Shown here: positions 52,186 through 61,418 of the stretch, piece after piece
Position numbering within the stretch: the first letter of the stretch is position 1
How the letters are laid out: each line of letters opens with the position of its first letter
NCBI RefSeq assembly: GCF_009695775.1
Contig: NZ_VUNG01000007.1
Location: 1 to 64,000 of the forward strand
Direction: 5' to 3'
Source: Hallella mizrahii
GTDB lineage: Bacteria > Bacteroidota > Bacteroidia > Bacteroidales > Bacteroidaceae
DNA length: 64,000 bases
Notes under the pieces: model-generated
Database searches by the model: none
What the model saw: the letters and a program-made list of their open reading frames with translations, nothing else
Told to the model about the DNA's origin: nothing
Program-made: the position numbers and the translations under genes

Positions 52186-53340
52186 TTACTCCCCTCTCCT
52201 TTGGAGAGGGGTAAGGGGGTGAGGCTTGTACATCTTCACGATCTCCTTCACCACCTTCTTAGCCTTTCCCGCTCTGTCGAATAGCAGGGGATAGTTGGTG
52301 CGGCCGGGGATGGGCCAGTCGTTGAGCCATGACGTGGCGTCGGTGACCCCCCACAGCGTGACGCGCTCTATCTGAGCGGCGTGGCGGCGGTAGATGTCGA
52401 AGAGAGTAAGGTAGCGGCTGTCGAAGACTTTCTGCGCCTTCTTGTCGAGGCCTTTGACATAAGGGTTGTACTCCTTATTATATTGATAGCGCTGGCTGAT
52501 CTCCGCGCCGCCGAAGCTCTTTGGGTTGGGCAGCATGTTGAGATCCAGCTCCGTCATCTGTACCTTCACGCCACAGGCAGCGATGGAGTCGATGCTTGCC
52601 TCGTATTGTTTCAGGTCGGGATAGTTGTATCCATTGTGGCTCTGCATGCCCACGGCGTCGATGCGTATGCCTTTGGCTTTCAGTGCGCGCACCAATTTGC
52701 AGACGCCCTCGCGCTTAGCCGGTGTCGACATGTTGTAGTCGTTGTAGTAGAGTTCGGCGTTGGGGTCGGCGGCATGGGCGAAGCGGAAAGCCAGCTCGAT
52801 GTAGTCCGGACCGATGATATTATAATAAGGAGTGTGTCGCAGCGTGCCATCCTCGTTGAAGGCTTCGTTGACGACATCCCATCCTTTGATGCGCCCACGG
52901 TAGTGGCTTACCACCGTGGTGATGTGGTGATACATGCGGTCGATGAGCACCTCGCGTGTGACGGGCTTGCCCTTGTCGTCGGTGAACATCCAGCGTGGCG
53001 GCTGGGAATGCCACACGAGGCAATGACCAAAGACGGTGAGACCGTGCTTCTCAGCAAAGGTCATCGTCTGGTCAGCGTCGCGCCAGTCATAGCGGTTCTC
53101 TTCGGGGTGAATGATCTCACCCTTCATGCAGTTCTCGGCCACGATAGAGTTGAAGTTATCCTTTACGATGTTTGCCTCCACCGTGTTTCGCTCCCATACG
53201 CAGGACGTGTTCACGGCGGCACCGATGTAGAAATACTTTCCTACGGTCTCCTTGAGCGTGGGCGTGCTGTCCTTGGCACTGGCGGCCATCGTGGCTACGA
53301 GGCTGAGAGCAACCAGCAGGTTGCGTTTGATGTTGTTCAT
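52186..53340 (-). CDS. Secreted GH10 endo-1,4-beta-xylanase (384 aa)
   Basis: Cuts the xylan backbone by a retaining mechanism. Signal peptide to about residue 22 (AASAK); one GH10 barrel (about 30-372) with acid/base Glu159 (WDVVNEAF) and nucleophile Glu264 (QMTELD), plus HCLVWHSQ and WGVTDATSW. No carbohydrate-binding module. The last 12 residues (PHPLTPLQRRGE) are not GH10: they are the translation of the GGAGAGGGG repeat (52186-52225) in which the gene now ends. Same direction as GH43 and the symporter. Confidence 0.92.
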   Translation of the reverse strand: MNNIKRNLLVALSLVATMAASAKDSTPTLKETVGKYFYIGAAVNTSCVWERNTVEANIVKDNFNSIVAENCMKGEIIHPEENRYDWRDADQTMTFAEKHGLTVFGHCLVWHSQPPRWMFTDDKGKPVTREVLIDRMYHHITTVVSHYRGRIKGWDVVNEAFNEDGTLRHTPYYNIIGPDYIELAFRFAHAADPNAELYYNDYNMSTPAKREGVCKLVRALKAKGIRIDAVGMQSHNGYNYPDLKQYEASIDSIAACGVKVQMTELDLNMLPNPKSFGGAEISQRYQYNKEYNPYVKGLDKKAQKVFDSRYLTLFDIYRRHAAQIERVTLWGVTDATSWLNDWPIPGRTNYPLLFDRAGKAKKVVKEIVKMYKPHPLTPLQRRGE

Positions 53341-53416
53341 GTTGGATTAGTTTTGTTGTTTTGGGAATCTTTTCTACTCCTTTATATTATGGTATCAATC
53401 CTATGATATGCTTCTT

Positions 53417-54850
53417 TTATTCCTCCTCCAAGTGTCTGCGCTCGATCTCCTCGTTGATAGCGTCGACCTTCTCGTCGGTGAGCTCATATTTTGAGATGAT
53501 GAACATAGCGAGGACGAGCAGCATGGCGGGGATGACACAGACGAGCCATCGGATGCCTTCCTGAGCCTCAGGAGACTGCAGTTCCAGGTCGTTCATGAAA
53601 TAAGCGCCGGCGGCATTGCCCACCGACATCATGGCGAAGGCGGTGATGAAGAACAGGGCGAGGACACGCAACGGACGGTTGCGGAGAAACTCCTTCCAGA
53701 GGTCGCTGACCTTGACGTTGGCGGTCTCTTTCTGATCCATGACCACGCGCTCCTTGGTCTGAGTGAAGCAGAAGAGCAGGAGCACACAGCCTACGAGGGC
53801 ATAGATGAGCATGGCATAGAACCACGCGCTCGGGTCTTTCGGCAGCGTGTTGGCCTGTGCGGTCACATGATAGCCCGTCATGGCCAGTACGATGCCGGGA
53901 ACGACACCGCCGAGCGCCATGCCGGCTTTGAAGAAGATGCCCGTCAGCGCATTGACAATACCCGAGATGCGGCGTCCCGTCTTGTATTCCGCAAAGGAGA
54001 TCACCTCCGGCACGAGTGCCCACATATAGCCTGTGGCGACGATGACACCGGTGGACTTGATGAACTGGGCGATATACACGGCCGTCATATTCGTCTTCAT
54101 GTCGAAGAACTTGCTGATGACATAGAGTGCCGCCATGCCGATGATGGCAATGGTGAGGAAGACATAGAACATGTTTTTCTTGCCGATCTTGCGCTTGATG
54201 GCCGGTACCATCGGCATGAAGATAAACGAGGGCAACGAGCCCAAACCCATGAAGAGCGCCATCTGCAACGGCAGTTTCTGTGCCGCCATGACGGCGACGA
54301 GGATGGGCACGCCCGCTGAGACAGCCAGTCCACCGACGTTGGCCATGAACATACGCACGGAGGTGAGGATGGTGATCTCGTTGGTGTCGCGCGTCAGTGA
54401 GCTGTTGAGGGCACCGTAGGGCACGTTGACGAAGGTATAGCACATCGACATGCCGACATAGGTGACGTAGGCATAGAGCAGCGAACCGCTGAAGCCGTCC
54501 CAGAAACACAGGATGGCAAACGCCGTCAGCGGCAAGCCCGCAAAGACAAGGTAGGCACGGTACTTGCCCAGTCGTGGGTTGTGCTTGTCGACATAAGTGC
54601 CCACGATGGGATCCCAGAGCACATCCACGAGACGCACCACAAGAAACATCGTCGCTGCCGCTCCGGCATCGAGACCATAGATATCGGTATAGAAGAACAG
54701 CAGGTACATGCAGATGGTCTGGTAGATCAGGTTCTGAGCCAGATCACCGGAGCCAAAGCCGATACGCTGCAGCCAGTTGAGCTTGTAGAATCCGCGCGCA
54801 GCCTGAGCATCCTGGGCCACGGCGGTAGAATTGTTTACGTTTTCTTTCAT
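53417..54850 (-). CDS. GPH-family glycoside/cation symporter, XynP-like (477 aa)
   Basis: Twelve-segment inner-membrane transporter of the glycoside-pentoside-hexuronide family. Motifs: RIGFGSGDLAQNLIYQ in TM1, RLVDVLWDPIVGTYVDK after TM2, LGKYRAYLVFAGLP, and EYKTGRRISGIVNAL in the central loop. Length 477 is typical. Between GH10 and GH67 it most likely imports xylo-oligosaccharides or aldouronic acids. 76 bp upstream of GH10 on the same strand; probably one transcript from 54.87 kb through GH43. Confidence 0.87.
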   Translation of the reverse strand: MKENVNNSTAVAQDAQAARGFYKLNWLQRIGFGSGDLAQNLIYQTICMYLLFFYTDIYGLDAGAAATMFLVVRLVDVLWDPIVGTYVDKHNPRLGKYRAYLVFAGLPLTAFAILCFWDGFSGSLLYAYVTYVGMSMCYTFVNVPYGALNSSLTRDTNEITILTSVRMFMANVGGLAVSAGVPILVAVMAAQKLPLQMALFMGLGSLPSFIFMPMVPAIKRKIGKKNMFYVFLTIAIIGMAALYVISKFFDMKTNMTAVYIAQFIKSTGVIVATGYMWALVPEVISFAEYKTGRRISGIVNALTGIFFKAGMALGGVVPGIVLAMTGYHVTAQANTLPKDPSAWFYAMLIYALVGCVLLLFCFTQTKERVVMDQKETANVKVSDLWKEFLRNRPLRVLALFFITAFAMMSVGNAAGAYFMNDLELQSPEAQEGIRWLVCVIPAMLLVLAMFIISKYELTDEKVDAINEEIERRHLEEE

Positions 54851-54873
54851 CAGATATTAGGTTCTTTTGTCTG

Positions 54874-54881
54874 CAAAGTTA
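54874..54881 (-). promoter_or_regulatory. -7 box of the symporter-GH10-GH43 operon
   Basis: TAACTTTG on the minus strand, 23 bp upstream of the symporter ATG. No -33 TTTG at the right distance, pointing to activator control, as usual for polysaccharide loci. Confidence 0.5.
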
Positions 54882-54963
54882 CTCATTAGCGTTGGAATGA
54901 CCTTGTTGTAGTGTTACAAATACATTCTTATTTGTTTCATCAAATAAAAAAAAGCCATTTTAG

Positions 54964-54995
54964 TTTGCTTTAGCTTCTTTTTCGCTGTAACTTTG
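54964..54995 (+). promoter_or_regulatory. Promoter of the GH67 gene
   Basis: TTTG (54964-54967), 20 bp, TAACTTTG (54988-54995). Divergent from the symporter promoter about 85 bp away. The leader to the ATG at 55020 is about 18 nt. Confidence 0.6.
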
Positions 54996-55019
54996 TACAT
55001 CATCAAATCAACCATCACC

Positions 55020-57014
55020 ATGCACCAACACCTATTTATATTACGTTATGTCTTCATCGTACTCTCTGCATTGGCAGTGACACCTATTTACAGTATGTCG
55101 TCCGAGGTTCCAAGCGACAACGACGAGGTTGGGGCAACGCTGTGGCTGCCGCGCAAGGCCTCGATGCCCGCCCATGTGGTCTGTCCCAAAATGGCTGACC
55201 ATACCGCTGCGTCTACCATCGCCATTGCCCGCCACGAGTTGCAGGAGAGCTGGCAGGGTGGTCAGGTGACGCTGCGCCTTGTCTCTGAAGGCAGCGACAA
55301 CGACGGATACCATATTAAATATAAGGTCGCCGACCATAGTGCCGTGGTCTCCGCGCGCCGCCCTCTCGGCCTGCTCTACGGCACCTACGCGCTGCTGCGC
55401 TGGCAAGAAACTAAAGAGGGCAATGACCGGGACACCACCTGGACGTCGGCACCCGCTCTGCAGCGGCGTATGCTCAACCACTGGGACAACCCAGACGGGA
55501 GTGTGGAACGTGGCTATGCGGGAAAGAGCATCTGGAAATGGGAGCAGATCACGAAAAACGGCATGACCGACTCGTTGCGACAACGCCTGACCATCTACGC
55601 GCGCGCCAACGCCTCGGTGGGCATCAACGCCATGGTGGTGAACAATGTCAACGCCAGTCCCAAGATGGTCACGCGCCCTTATCTCGAAAAACTCAAGGTC
55701 ATCGCTGACCTGCTCCGCCCTTACGGCATCCAGGTTTGGCTGAGCATCAACTTCGGCTCGCCGCTGGCTTTGCATGAGACCAAGACGGCAGATCCTCTCG
55801 ACGCTGCCGTGCAGCGGTGGTGGCAGCGCAAGGCACGGGAAATCTACAAACTGATACCGGACTTCGGCGGTTTCCTCGTTAAGGCCAACAGTGAGGGACA
55901 GCCCGGGCCGGGAGACTATCACCGCAGTCATGCCGATGGCGCGAACATGCTTGCCGACGCGCTGAAGCCCTACGGCAGTACGGTCATCTGGCGCTCCTTT
56001 GTCTATGGTGCCAACCACAAAGGTGAGGACCGCGTGATGCAGGCCGTGTCGGAGTTCAAGCCCATGGACGGGCTGTTTCATGACAATGTCATCCTTCAGT
56101 CGAAAAACGGACCGCTCGACTTCCAGCCGCGCGAGCCTTACGCGCCCATCTTCGACAACATGACGAAGACACCGCAGATGGCTGAACTGCAGATCACGCA
56201 AGAATATACCGGGCAGTCGCTCCACTTGGTCTATCTCGCTCCGATGTGGAAGGAGTTCTTCAGCTACGTCGATCCTGTGGCCCGCGGACTGAAAGGCATC
56301 GCGGGAGTCGCTAACACGGGCGACGACACCAACTGGTGCGGACATCCGTTCTCCCAGTCCAACTGGTATGCTTTCGGCCGTCTGGCGTGGGATCCGTCCC
56401 TGACCTCTGAGCAGATAGCCCATGAGTGGCTGCTCCAGACCTTCGGCCGCGGCGACTCGGTGACGGTGGCGGCACTGGAAGATATGATGCTCAGCTCGCG
56501 TGAGGCGTGCGTGGACTATATGATGCCGCTGGGCCTGCACCATATCTTTGCCTTTGACCATCACTATGGACCACAGCCCGATGGCTACAAGGCAGAATAT
56601 CCTTTGGAGTGGTGCCCCGTCTATTATCATAAGGCCGACAAGCAAGGATTGGGGTTCGACCGCACGGTCGCCACGGGGTCAGGAGCCACGGCACAGTATC
56701 GTGAGCCTTACCGTTCGCTCTATGAAAACGTGAAGACTTGTCCGGAACAGTATCTGTTGTGGTTCCATCATGTGGCTTGGGACTATCGTCTCGCCAATGG
56801 CCGCACGCTGTGGCAAAGCCTTTGCGACCACTACGATGCCGGTGTGCGACGCGTCGCCGCCTACCGCGTGCTGTGGCAGTCTCCGGCCGTGCGCAACTAT
56901 GTCGACAAAGTACAATGGCAACAAGTCGACAAGCTCCTCGCCACGCAACTCGACAATGCCCGACAGTGGCAGCATACCTGTCTCGACTATTTCAATGGAT
57001 TCAGAAGCTATTGA
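55020..57014 (+). CDS. Secreted GH67 alpha-glucuronidase (664 aa)
   Basis: Removes 4-O-methyl-glucuronic acid from the ends of xylo-oligosaccharides by inversion. Signal peptide, N-terminal domain (to about 135), then the (beta/alpha)8 core with LNHWDNPDGSVERGY, FLVKANSEGQPGPG (acid Glu292), GPLDFQPREP (Asp367) and ITQEYTGQ (Glu395), the three catalytic positions expected for the family; WCGHPFSQSNWYAFGRLAWD is equally typical. ATG at 55020 chosen because the upstream alternative falls within the promoter -7 box. Divergent from the xylan operon. Confidence 0.92.
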   Translation: MHQHLFILRYVFIVLSALAVTPIYSMSSEVPSDNDEVGATLWLPRKASMPAHVVCPKMADHTAASTIAIARHELQESWQGGQVTLRLVSEGSDNDGYHIKYKVADHSAVVSARRPLGLLYGTYALLRWQETKEGNDRDTTWTSAPALQRRMLNHWDNPDGSVERGYAGKSIWKWEQITKNGMTDSLRQRLTIYARANASVGINAMVVNNVNASPKMVTRPYLEKLKVIADLLRPYGIQVWLSINFGSPLALHETKTADPLDAAVQRWWQRKAREIYKLIPDFGGFLVKANSEGQPGPGDYHRSHADGANMLADALKPYGSTVIWRSFVYGANHKGEDRVMQAVSEFKPMDGLFHDNVILQSKNGPLDFQPREPYAPIFDNMTKTPQMAELQITQEYTGQSLHLVYLAPMWKEFFSYVDPVARGLKGIAGVANTGDDTNWCGHPFSQSNWYAFGRLAWDPSLTSEQIAHEWLLQTFGRGDSVTVAALEDMMLSSREACVDYMMPLGLHHIFAFDHHYGPQPDGYKAEYPLEWCPVYYHKADKQGLGFDRTVATGSGATAQYREPYRSLYENVKTCPEQYLLWFHHVAWDYRLANGRTLWQSLCDHYDAGVRRVAAYRVLWQSPAVRNYVDKVQWQQVDKLLATQLDNARQWQHTCLDYFNGFRSY

Positions 57015-57057
57015 TATTTAGGAGTAAAGCGTATGAAAAAAGTTATGATGACAGTTC

Positions 57058-57150
57058 TTTTCCGTTTGAAAATGCTAAAGCGATAATGGCAGTATAAAGA
57101 TTTATATTTCCTCTCACTATGATTCCACGGAAAATATCCAGTGCGTCACG
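57058..57150. repeat. Solo left end of the TIR element
   Basis: CCGTTTGAAAATGCTAAAGC to CCACGGAAAATATCCAGTGC, begins about 45 bp after the GH67 stop. No cloverleaf or right end follows. Confidence 0.6.
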
Positions 57151-57184
57151 GGTAGAGATCTCTGTGTTCTCTGTGTGATAATAT

Positions 57185-57445
57185 TACAGACAAGGGGGTT
57201 AGGGCGGGGATGAACCCCGCCCCTACATTGTCACCCTTGACACTGAATTGCGGGGAATTGTCTCCGCTCTTAAATCCGTTTGAAGTGGTGGTAGGGGCGG
57301 GGTTTATCCCCGCCCTAACCCCGCAAAAGATATAAAAGCCATGTGCACGAGGGTGGAATGATTACCGCCCTAACCCCGCAAAAGATATAAAAGCCATGTG
57401 CACGAGGATGGAATGATTACCGTCCTAACCCCGCAAAAGATATAA
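57185..57445. repeat. REP pair and REP-fragment tandem repeats
   Basis: Inverted REPs at about 57190-57222 and 57290-57322, then two copies of GCAAAAGATATAAAAGCCAT plus GTGCACGAGG, uninterrupted versions of the site where the TIR element sits elsewhere. Confidence 0.7.
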
Positions 57446-57652
57446 CGAGGATGGAATGATTACCATCAAGAAGGTTGATATTTTTTATCTCAAACCCTCG
57501 CTGAGAATCGATTCTTTGGAAGCGAGACAAGAGTAGCACGAAAAGAACGGATTTTTAGGCAAAACAAGTAAATTGCTGTTTATCAGACTATTATAAACAT
57601 AACCATCTTTGATAACTTTTTCTTACACTCAAAAAACGGACTTTTACCTTGT

Positions 57653-57755
57653 CATCTCAATGAGATGACCTGCACATCTCAGTGAGATGACCTCGTCATC
57701 TCGGTAAGATGACCACCTCATCTCAGTGAGATGACTGACTCATCTCACCGAAATT
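57653..57755. repeat. 22-bp CATCTCA palindrome array, second copy
   Basis: Units at 57653, 57675, 57697, 57719 and 57741, identical in order and spacing to 26552-26654. Confidence 0.85.
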
Positions 57756-57955
57756 GAACCAAAGCGCCAGTTGTTGCTCTCTCTTTTGCACCTTTTTCCA
57801 TCATTTTCCACTTGCTCTTCCCTACTCCACTTTCTATTTTATTTATTTTCGTTGACAAGGATTTTTACTTTTTGTAAAATATTATCCTGACTTCGTCAAT
57901 GCGTCACCCTGAATCGAGAATAAGTTTTTGGAAAATAGTCGCGTACAGACTTTAG

Positions 57956-58053
57956 CTCCCCATGGAGCTATGGTGCTGAGGTGATGGGGACAGCCTTACG
58001 AGCAAGCTCGTCGGCTGCCCCCATCACCTCAGCACCACCCCTTACAAAGCCTG
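57956..58053. repeat. Cloverleaf-like element (stem class III), side hairpin deleted
   Basis: Central stem GGTGCTGAGGTGATGGGG and its complement intact, apex CGAGC-AA-GCTCG; the CCCCC...GGGGG hairpin is shortened to CCCCTT. Confidence 0.7.
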
Positions 58054-58136
58054 CCCGTGACGAAAATCGCTATCGCGTAAAATTGCGCAGAGCGCATAAA
58101 ATATTCAGCACCTCCTAAATCTGCTCACAATTATTT

Positions 58137-58228
58137 TAGAAAGCCCTGATGGTCCCAATTGTCTGTGGACATATTGCATACTGCCAATAATGCCATAAAC
58201 ATATTGAATGAGGGACTGATGAAGTCAG
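58137..58228 (-). pseudogene. GxxExxY gene remnant with internal deletion
   Basis: Matches both ends of the 27051-27500 pseudogene: the last 13 bases of copy A (to GCCCTGATG) join directly to GTCCCAATTGTCTGTGGACA, which is copy A position 27389 onward. About 320 bp of the nuclease core is missing. Confidence 0.7.
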
Positions 58229-58248
58229 GAACTAAACAGACATCGACG

Positions 58249-58338
58249 ATGAAGAAAGATATCAATCCCGAGTATCTCGCTTGTCCCATCCGGCAGGTCA
58301 TCAGCCGCTTTGGCGACTTTGCCACTTTTTTGAAGTAA
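58249..58338 (+). pseudogene. HxlR-type regulator, N-terminal remnant (29 aa)
   Basis: MKKDINPEYLACPIRQVISR followed by FGDFATFLK and a stop. The opening is the standard N-terminus of HxlR winged-helix regulators (cysteine before P-I, then helix); the expected DKWSLLVL segment is lost by deletion or frameshift. Confidence 0.5.
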
Positions 58339-58476
58339 CAAAGTTAATAGCTTAGAAACGAGCCTGTGAGCCTTGGAGATCTTGCGGATTTGGGTGTCAC
58401 AATGACGAAAACAGAACTTTTTCATCATCCTTCTCTTTTCATCAAATGAAGTGGTTGATGTGTCGTGTGTAGGATA

Positions 58477-59697
58477 TTACAAGCCTTTCAGCCATTGAGC
58501 CATATCAGCCAGCACGTCCTCGGAGATGGTTTCCTCGATGTTGGTATATTCTGCTGGTTGGCCTGTCTGACAGTGCTGAAACAGATGGTTCAGGCCGGGA
58601 TAGCTCTTCACCATTGAGAACTTATTAGCCGGCAGCAACTCCTTGATAGCTTTCAGATTGTGGGCTGCATCAACCTGAACATCCTTGTCGCCATTGATGG
58701 CCATGACGGGACAGGTTGTTGCCTTGATGTCGTTGGAAGGGTCGTAGTTCAGAAAAGCTACCATCCAAGGGGAAGGGTCGCTGTCCATGATCTTTTTTCT
58801 CACTTCCTCCTTGGTGATGTTTGTGGGCATGCCAACCTGTTTAAGGGTATTGACATTCTGGAGATACAGGATGCTGTCCATCGGAATGCCGGGGCCGGCC
58901 ATTGATACCAGGAAGTCCAATTTCTTTTGTGCGCCGAGGATAAATCCGATGCTGCCGCCCTCGCTGTGACCGATGATACCAACTTTAGAGAATTGTCCTC
59001 GTTTGCGTGCATAGTCTAACTCATGAGATGCGTCTTTGGCAAAGTCAAATGTGGTGGCGTTGGCCACATCTCCCGTTGAGCCTCCCACGCCACGGTCATC
59101 GCAGCGCAGGGTTGCGATTCCGTTTCTTGCTAAGAAGTCTGCAATCACGAGGAAAGGCTTATGACGAAAGATCTCTTCGTTACGGTCTTCCTGTCCGCTG
59201 CCAGTCACCAAGACAGCTAATGGTACCTTTTTGCCCTGTTTCCAGCCCACGGGATAGGTGATTGTTCCGGCAAGCTTGGCGTCCGGTGTACTGATGGTCA
59301 CTTCCTCGGTCTTGTAGGGATAGGGCTCCTTGGGCTCTTGTGGTCGGTTATATACTTCTTGAAAGCGGGTGAGGGTGAGGGGGAAGGTCATTCCCATCTG
59401 CGTGAACGTGCCCACAAACTGCCCGTCTTTGATTTTTCCTTGATAGCCGGCCTCCAGACCGTACATGATAACCGTCAGGGACGTGTCAGTGAGCTCTTTG
59501 AGCGAGGCGGGTATGCCGAATGCACATTGTGCGGGAACATCCAGTGTACACGTGTCCTTGCTTACATGAAAAATCAAGGACAGCTTCACTTGGCCTACTT
59601 TCAAGTCGCCTTTCCATGTGCCTACAACAGCCTGAGCAAAAGCACTCAACTGAAGCAGACAGACCAGCAGTAACAAACAGATTCGACGCATCATCAT
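58477..59697 (-). CDS. Secreted alpha/beta hydrolase (406 aa)
   Basis: Signal peptide to about residue 22. An N-terminal beta-rich domain (about 24-115: VGTWKGDLKVGQVKLSLIFH, typical of DUF3887-like leaders of these enzymes) precedes an alpha/beta hydrolase fold with nucleophile Ser245 (GHSEGG), probable Asp339 (NGDKDV) and His371 (GLNHLF), a complete triad. Related proteins are esterases or peptidases of unknown substrate. 15 bp downstream of the DUF2007 gene, so one transcript. Confidence 0.82.
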   Translation of the reverse strand: MMMRRICLLLLVCLLQLSAFAQAVVGTWKGDLKVGQVKLSLIFHVSKDTCTLDVPAQCAFGIPASLKELTDTSLTVIMYGLEAGYQGKIKDGQFVGTFTQMGMTFPLTLTRFQEVYNRPQEPKEPYPYKTEEVTISTPDAKLAGTITYPVGWKQGKKVPLAVLVTGSGQEDRNEEIFRHKPFLVIADFLARNGIATLRCDDRGVGGSTGDVANATTFDFAKDASHELDYARKRGQFSKVGIIGHSEGGSIGFILGAQKKLDFLVSMAGPGIPMDSILYLQNVNTLKQVGMPTNITKEEVRKKIMDSDPSPWMVAFLNYDPSNDIKATTCPVMAINGDKDVQVDAAHNLKAIKELLPANKFSMVKSYPGLNHLFQHCQTGQPAEYTNIEETISEDVLADMAQWLKGL

Positions 59698-59712
59698 ATG
59701 GGTTTACGATTA

Positions 59713-60225
59713 TTATTTTTTAAACACCTTGCCACATTCAATGCATTGGTAGTACTTGTAGTCTTGTTTGGGTAATACCAGCAAAACGCCACCAAGCAGT
59801 ACAAACGGAGATATGATATAACCATATAGCCGAAGAGACGCAAGAGCCTCCACAAAACTAGGCAGGATTAGCCCTGCGCAGCTAAGAATCATCAAGACAA
59901 TGCCAAGAAGGATTGCAGGTGTTGATCTTTTGCCCTCTTTGTTCGGCAGGGCTTTAATCTTGTCACTCCCACAACGAGGACACCATGGCAACTGTTCTGA
60001 GCGAGACGTCCGTATCTCCTTAAGGATGCGCAGACTTTGCTCATAGTCTTTCTTGAACACCCTCACCTCAATGCCTGGATTCGGCCCGTATGCGCCATAC
60101 GCAGGGTCGTTGAGTTCGTCATGAAGGGAAGCGGTGATACCATTGCTCGCCAACTTCGAGGCGATCTCGTCGGCAGCAATCGTGTTGCCGCACTTTGTTA
60201 AGGTAATGAGTCCCTCGTTGTCCAT
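59713..60225 (-). CDS. DUF2007 membrane protein with split zinc ribbon (170 aa)
   Basis: N-terminal domain (1-70: ITLTKCGNTIAADEIASKLA, GIEVRVFKKDYEQSL) is the DUF2007 fold. CPRCGSDK (about 82-89) and CIECGK (about 161-166) form a zinc ribbon separated by two membrane helices (about 103-150). Function unknown; a truncated duplicate of its start lies at 61419-61484. First gene before the hydrolase. Confidence 0.7.
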   Translation of the reverse strand: MDNEGLITLTKCGNTIAADEIASKLASNGITASLHDELNDPAYGAYGPNPGIEVRVFKKDYEQSLRILKEIRTSRSEQLPWCPRCGSDKIKALPNKEGKRSTPAILLGIVLMILSCAGLILPSFVEALASLRLYGYIISPFVLLGGVLLVLPKQDYKYYQCIECGKVFKK

Positions 60226-60251
60226 AATCGAGATTGTTTAGAGTGGAAGTT

Positions 60252-60270
60252 TATCTTTGCTACAAAGATA
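60252..60270. promoter_or_regulatory. Palindromic double -7 box
   Basis: TATCTTTG-CTA-CAAAGATA: a perfect inverted repeat giving a -7 box on each strand. The minus-strand box lies 38 bp before the DUF2007 ATG; no gene follows on the plus strand. Confidence 0.5.
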
Positions 60271-60447
60271 CGTTCTTTTTTCATATTTGTCCGGTTGTGG
60301 CTCAAAAAAGTTCAAGAGCCACCATGTTTCCTATTTACGAGAGTGAGATAACGGACAGGCAATGGAAGCCATCGCAGGGGTAGCCAAGAAGATGTTGTCC
60401 GCAGGATATATTAAACAGGCATGGATACTCCTTCCAAGGAGAAGACA

Positions 60448-61056
60448 TCAGAAGTGGAAGTTGAGCGTGGCGGTCAAGTCGTGGAAGTGGTAGGATCCGG
60501 ATTTCCCAGGGTAGTCTTTTTCCAGATTGAGCAGTCCGACATGCCCTTGCAGTCCCAGTCTCCAGTGCTTGCCCAGTTGGTAGTAGATGCCGGGCTGCAG
60601 ACCAAAATCGAACGACCGGTAGATGTCCTTGTCGTTCAATGGATGGTAGGGATTGGCATCATTATAATATTGGTTGTTGGAGGCAATGAAAGAGAACACG
60701 GGGCCGCATTCCACCACAAGTCCGCTCTTACGTGGATTGGAGAGATGATATTGGATTAGGACGGGAACATCGAAGTACGAGCAGTCGTAGGAACCTATAC
60801 CTGCCTCGTAATCTCCTACTTCAAACTTCGCACGATAGCCGATGCCCGGCATGACAGACCAATGGCGCGTAAGATAATAGTTCAGACCATAGCCAATATG
60901 AAAAGCTGAGGGGTCATCTTCGCCTTCAAAAGAATGCGCACCACCTAAACCTATGTAGATGTTGTGTTCGAAATGTTTGTCTTGTCCTGAAATAGGAAGA
61001 CTGAGCAACATGGCTACACTCAGAGTAAGCAGCACTCTCTTAAATAAACTTGTCAT
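60448..61056 (-). CDS. Outer-membrane beta-barrel protein (202 aa)
   Basis: Signal peptide ends LPISGQD (about residue 25). Eight or so amphipathic strands with alternating aromatic residues (IYIGLGGAHSF, YGLNYYLTRHWSVMPGIGYR) and C-terminal TATLNFHF; type OMP_b-brl_2. An IS remnant ends 21 bp upstream of the ATG, so the native promoter may be displaced. Confidence 0.75.
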   Translation of the reverse strand: MTSLFKRVLLTLSVAMLLSLPISGQDKHFEHNIYIGLGGAHSFEGEDDPSAFHIGYGLNYYLTRHWSVMPGIGYRAKFEVGDYEAGIGSYDCSYFDVPVLIQYHLSNPRKSGLVVECGPVFSFIASNNQYYNDANPYHPLNDKDIYRSFDFGLQPGIYYQLGKHWRLGLQGHVGLLNLEKDYPGKSGSYHFHDLTATLNFHF

Positions 61057-61077
61057 TTTACAAATTAGTTTTTATCA

Positions 61078-61418
61078 CTAGTGTCCCGTTAAAACGAGAC
61101 GATTTAAATATAAGTTATTAAAATAGAATGATTTAGACTCGATATTTCTTGTACACGATTTGAATTGACTAACTTTGCTGTCTTTATCAAAGAAGCGTGT
61201 TACATGAATGTCGGAAAGATCGTATTCGCACAGATTATGCAGTTCATACCTCGTAGGGAATTCAATGATATTGTTGCCAAGTACAGAGGCAATTACAGGG
61301 TGAGAAACCTCACCTGCCATGACCAGTTGCTGGTTATGTGCCTGGCTCAATATGCTGATAAGAATAGTCTGCGCGATATAGAGGCAAGCCTGAGATGGAT
61401 GAGCCTTTCGGCCTGTCG
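61078..61418 (+). mobile_element. Remnant of IS4-like element (DUF4372 transposase)
   Basis: The left end CTAGTGTCCCGTTAAAACG looks like an IS terminal repeat. ATG at 61204 starts MNVGKIVFAQIMQFIPRREF, then CHDQLLVMCLAQ and SLRDIEASLR: the DUF4372 N-terminal domain of IS4-group transposases. Homology stops near 61415; catalytic DDE region and right end are missing. Confidence 0.65.

Larger units (their letters stand above)
57427..58150. repeat. Segmental repeat, copy B
   Basis: Second copy of 26322-27065, same orientation, 31 kb away. Small differences only, apart from a loss of about 14 nt in the CCCCC/GGGGG side hairpin of the cloverleaf. Confidence 0.8.

Noticed and set aside
55041..56645. 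534-codon frame antisense to GH67
   Set aside because: Shadow frame; the sense frame carries the full GH67 catalytic set.
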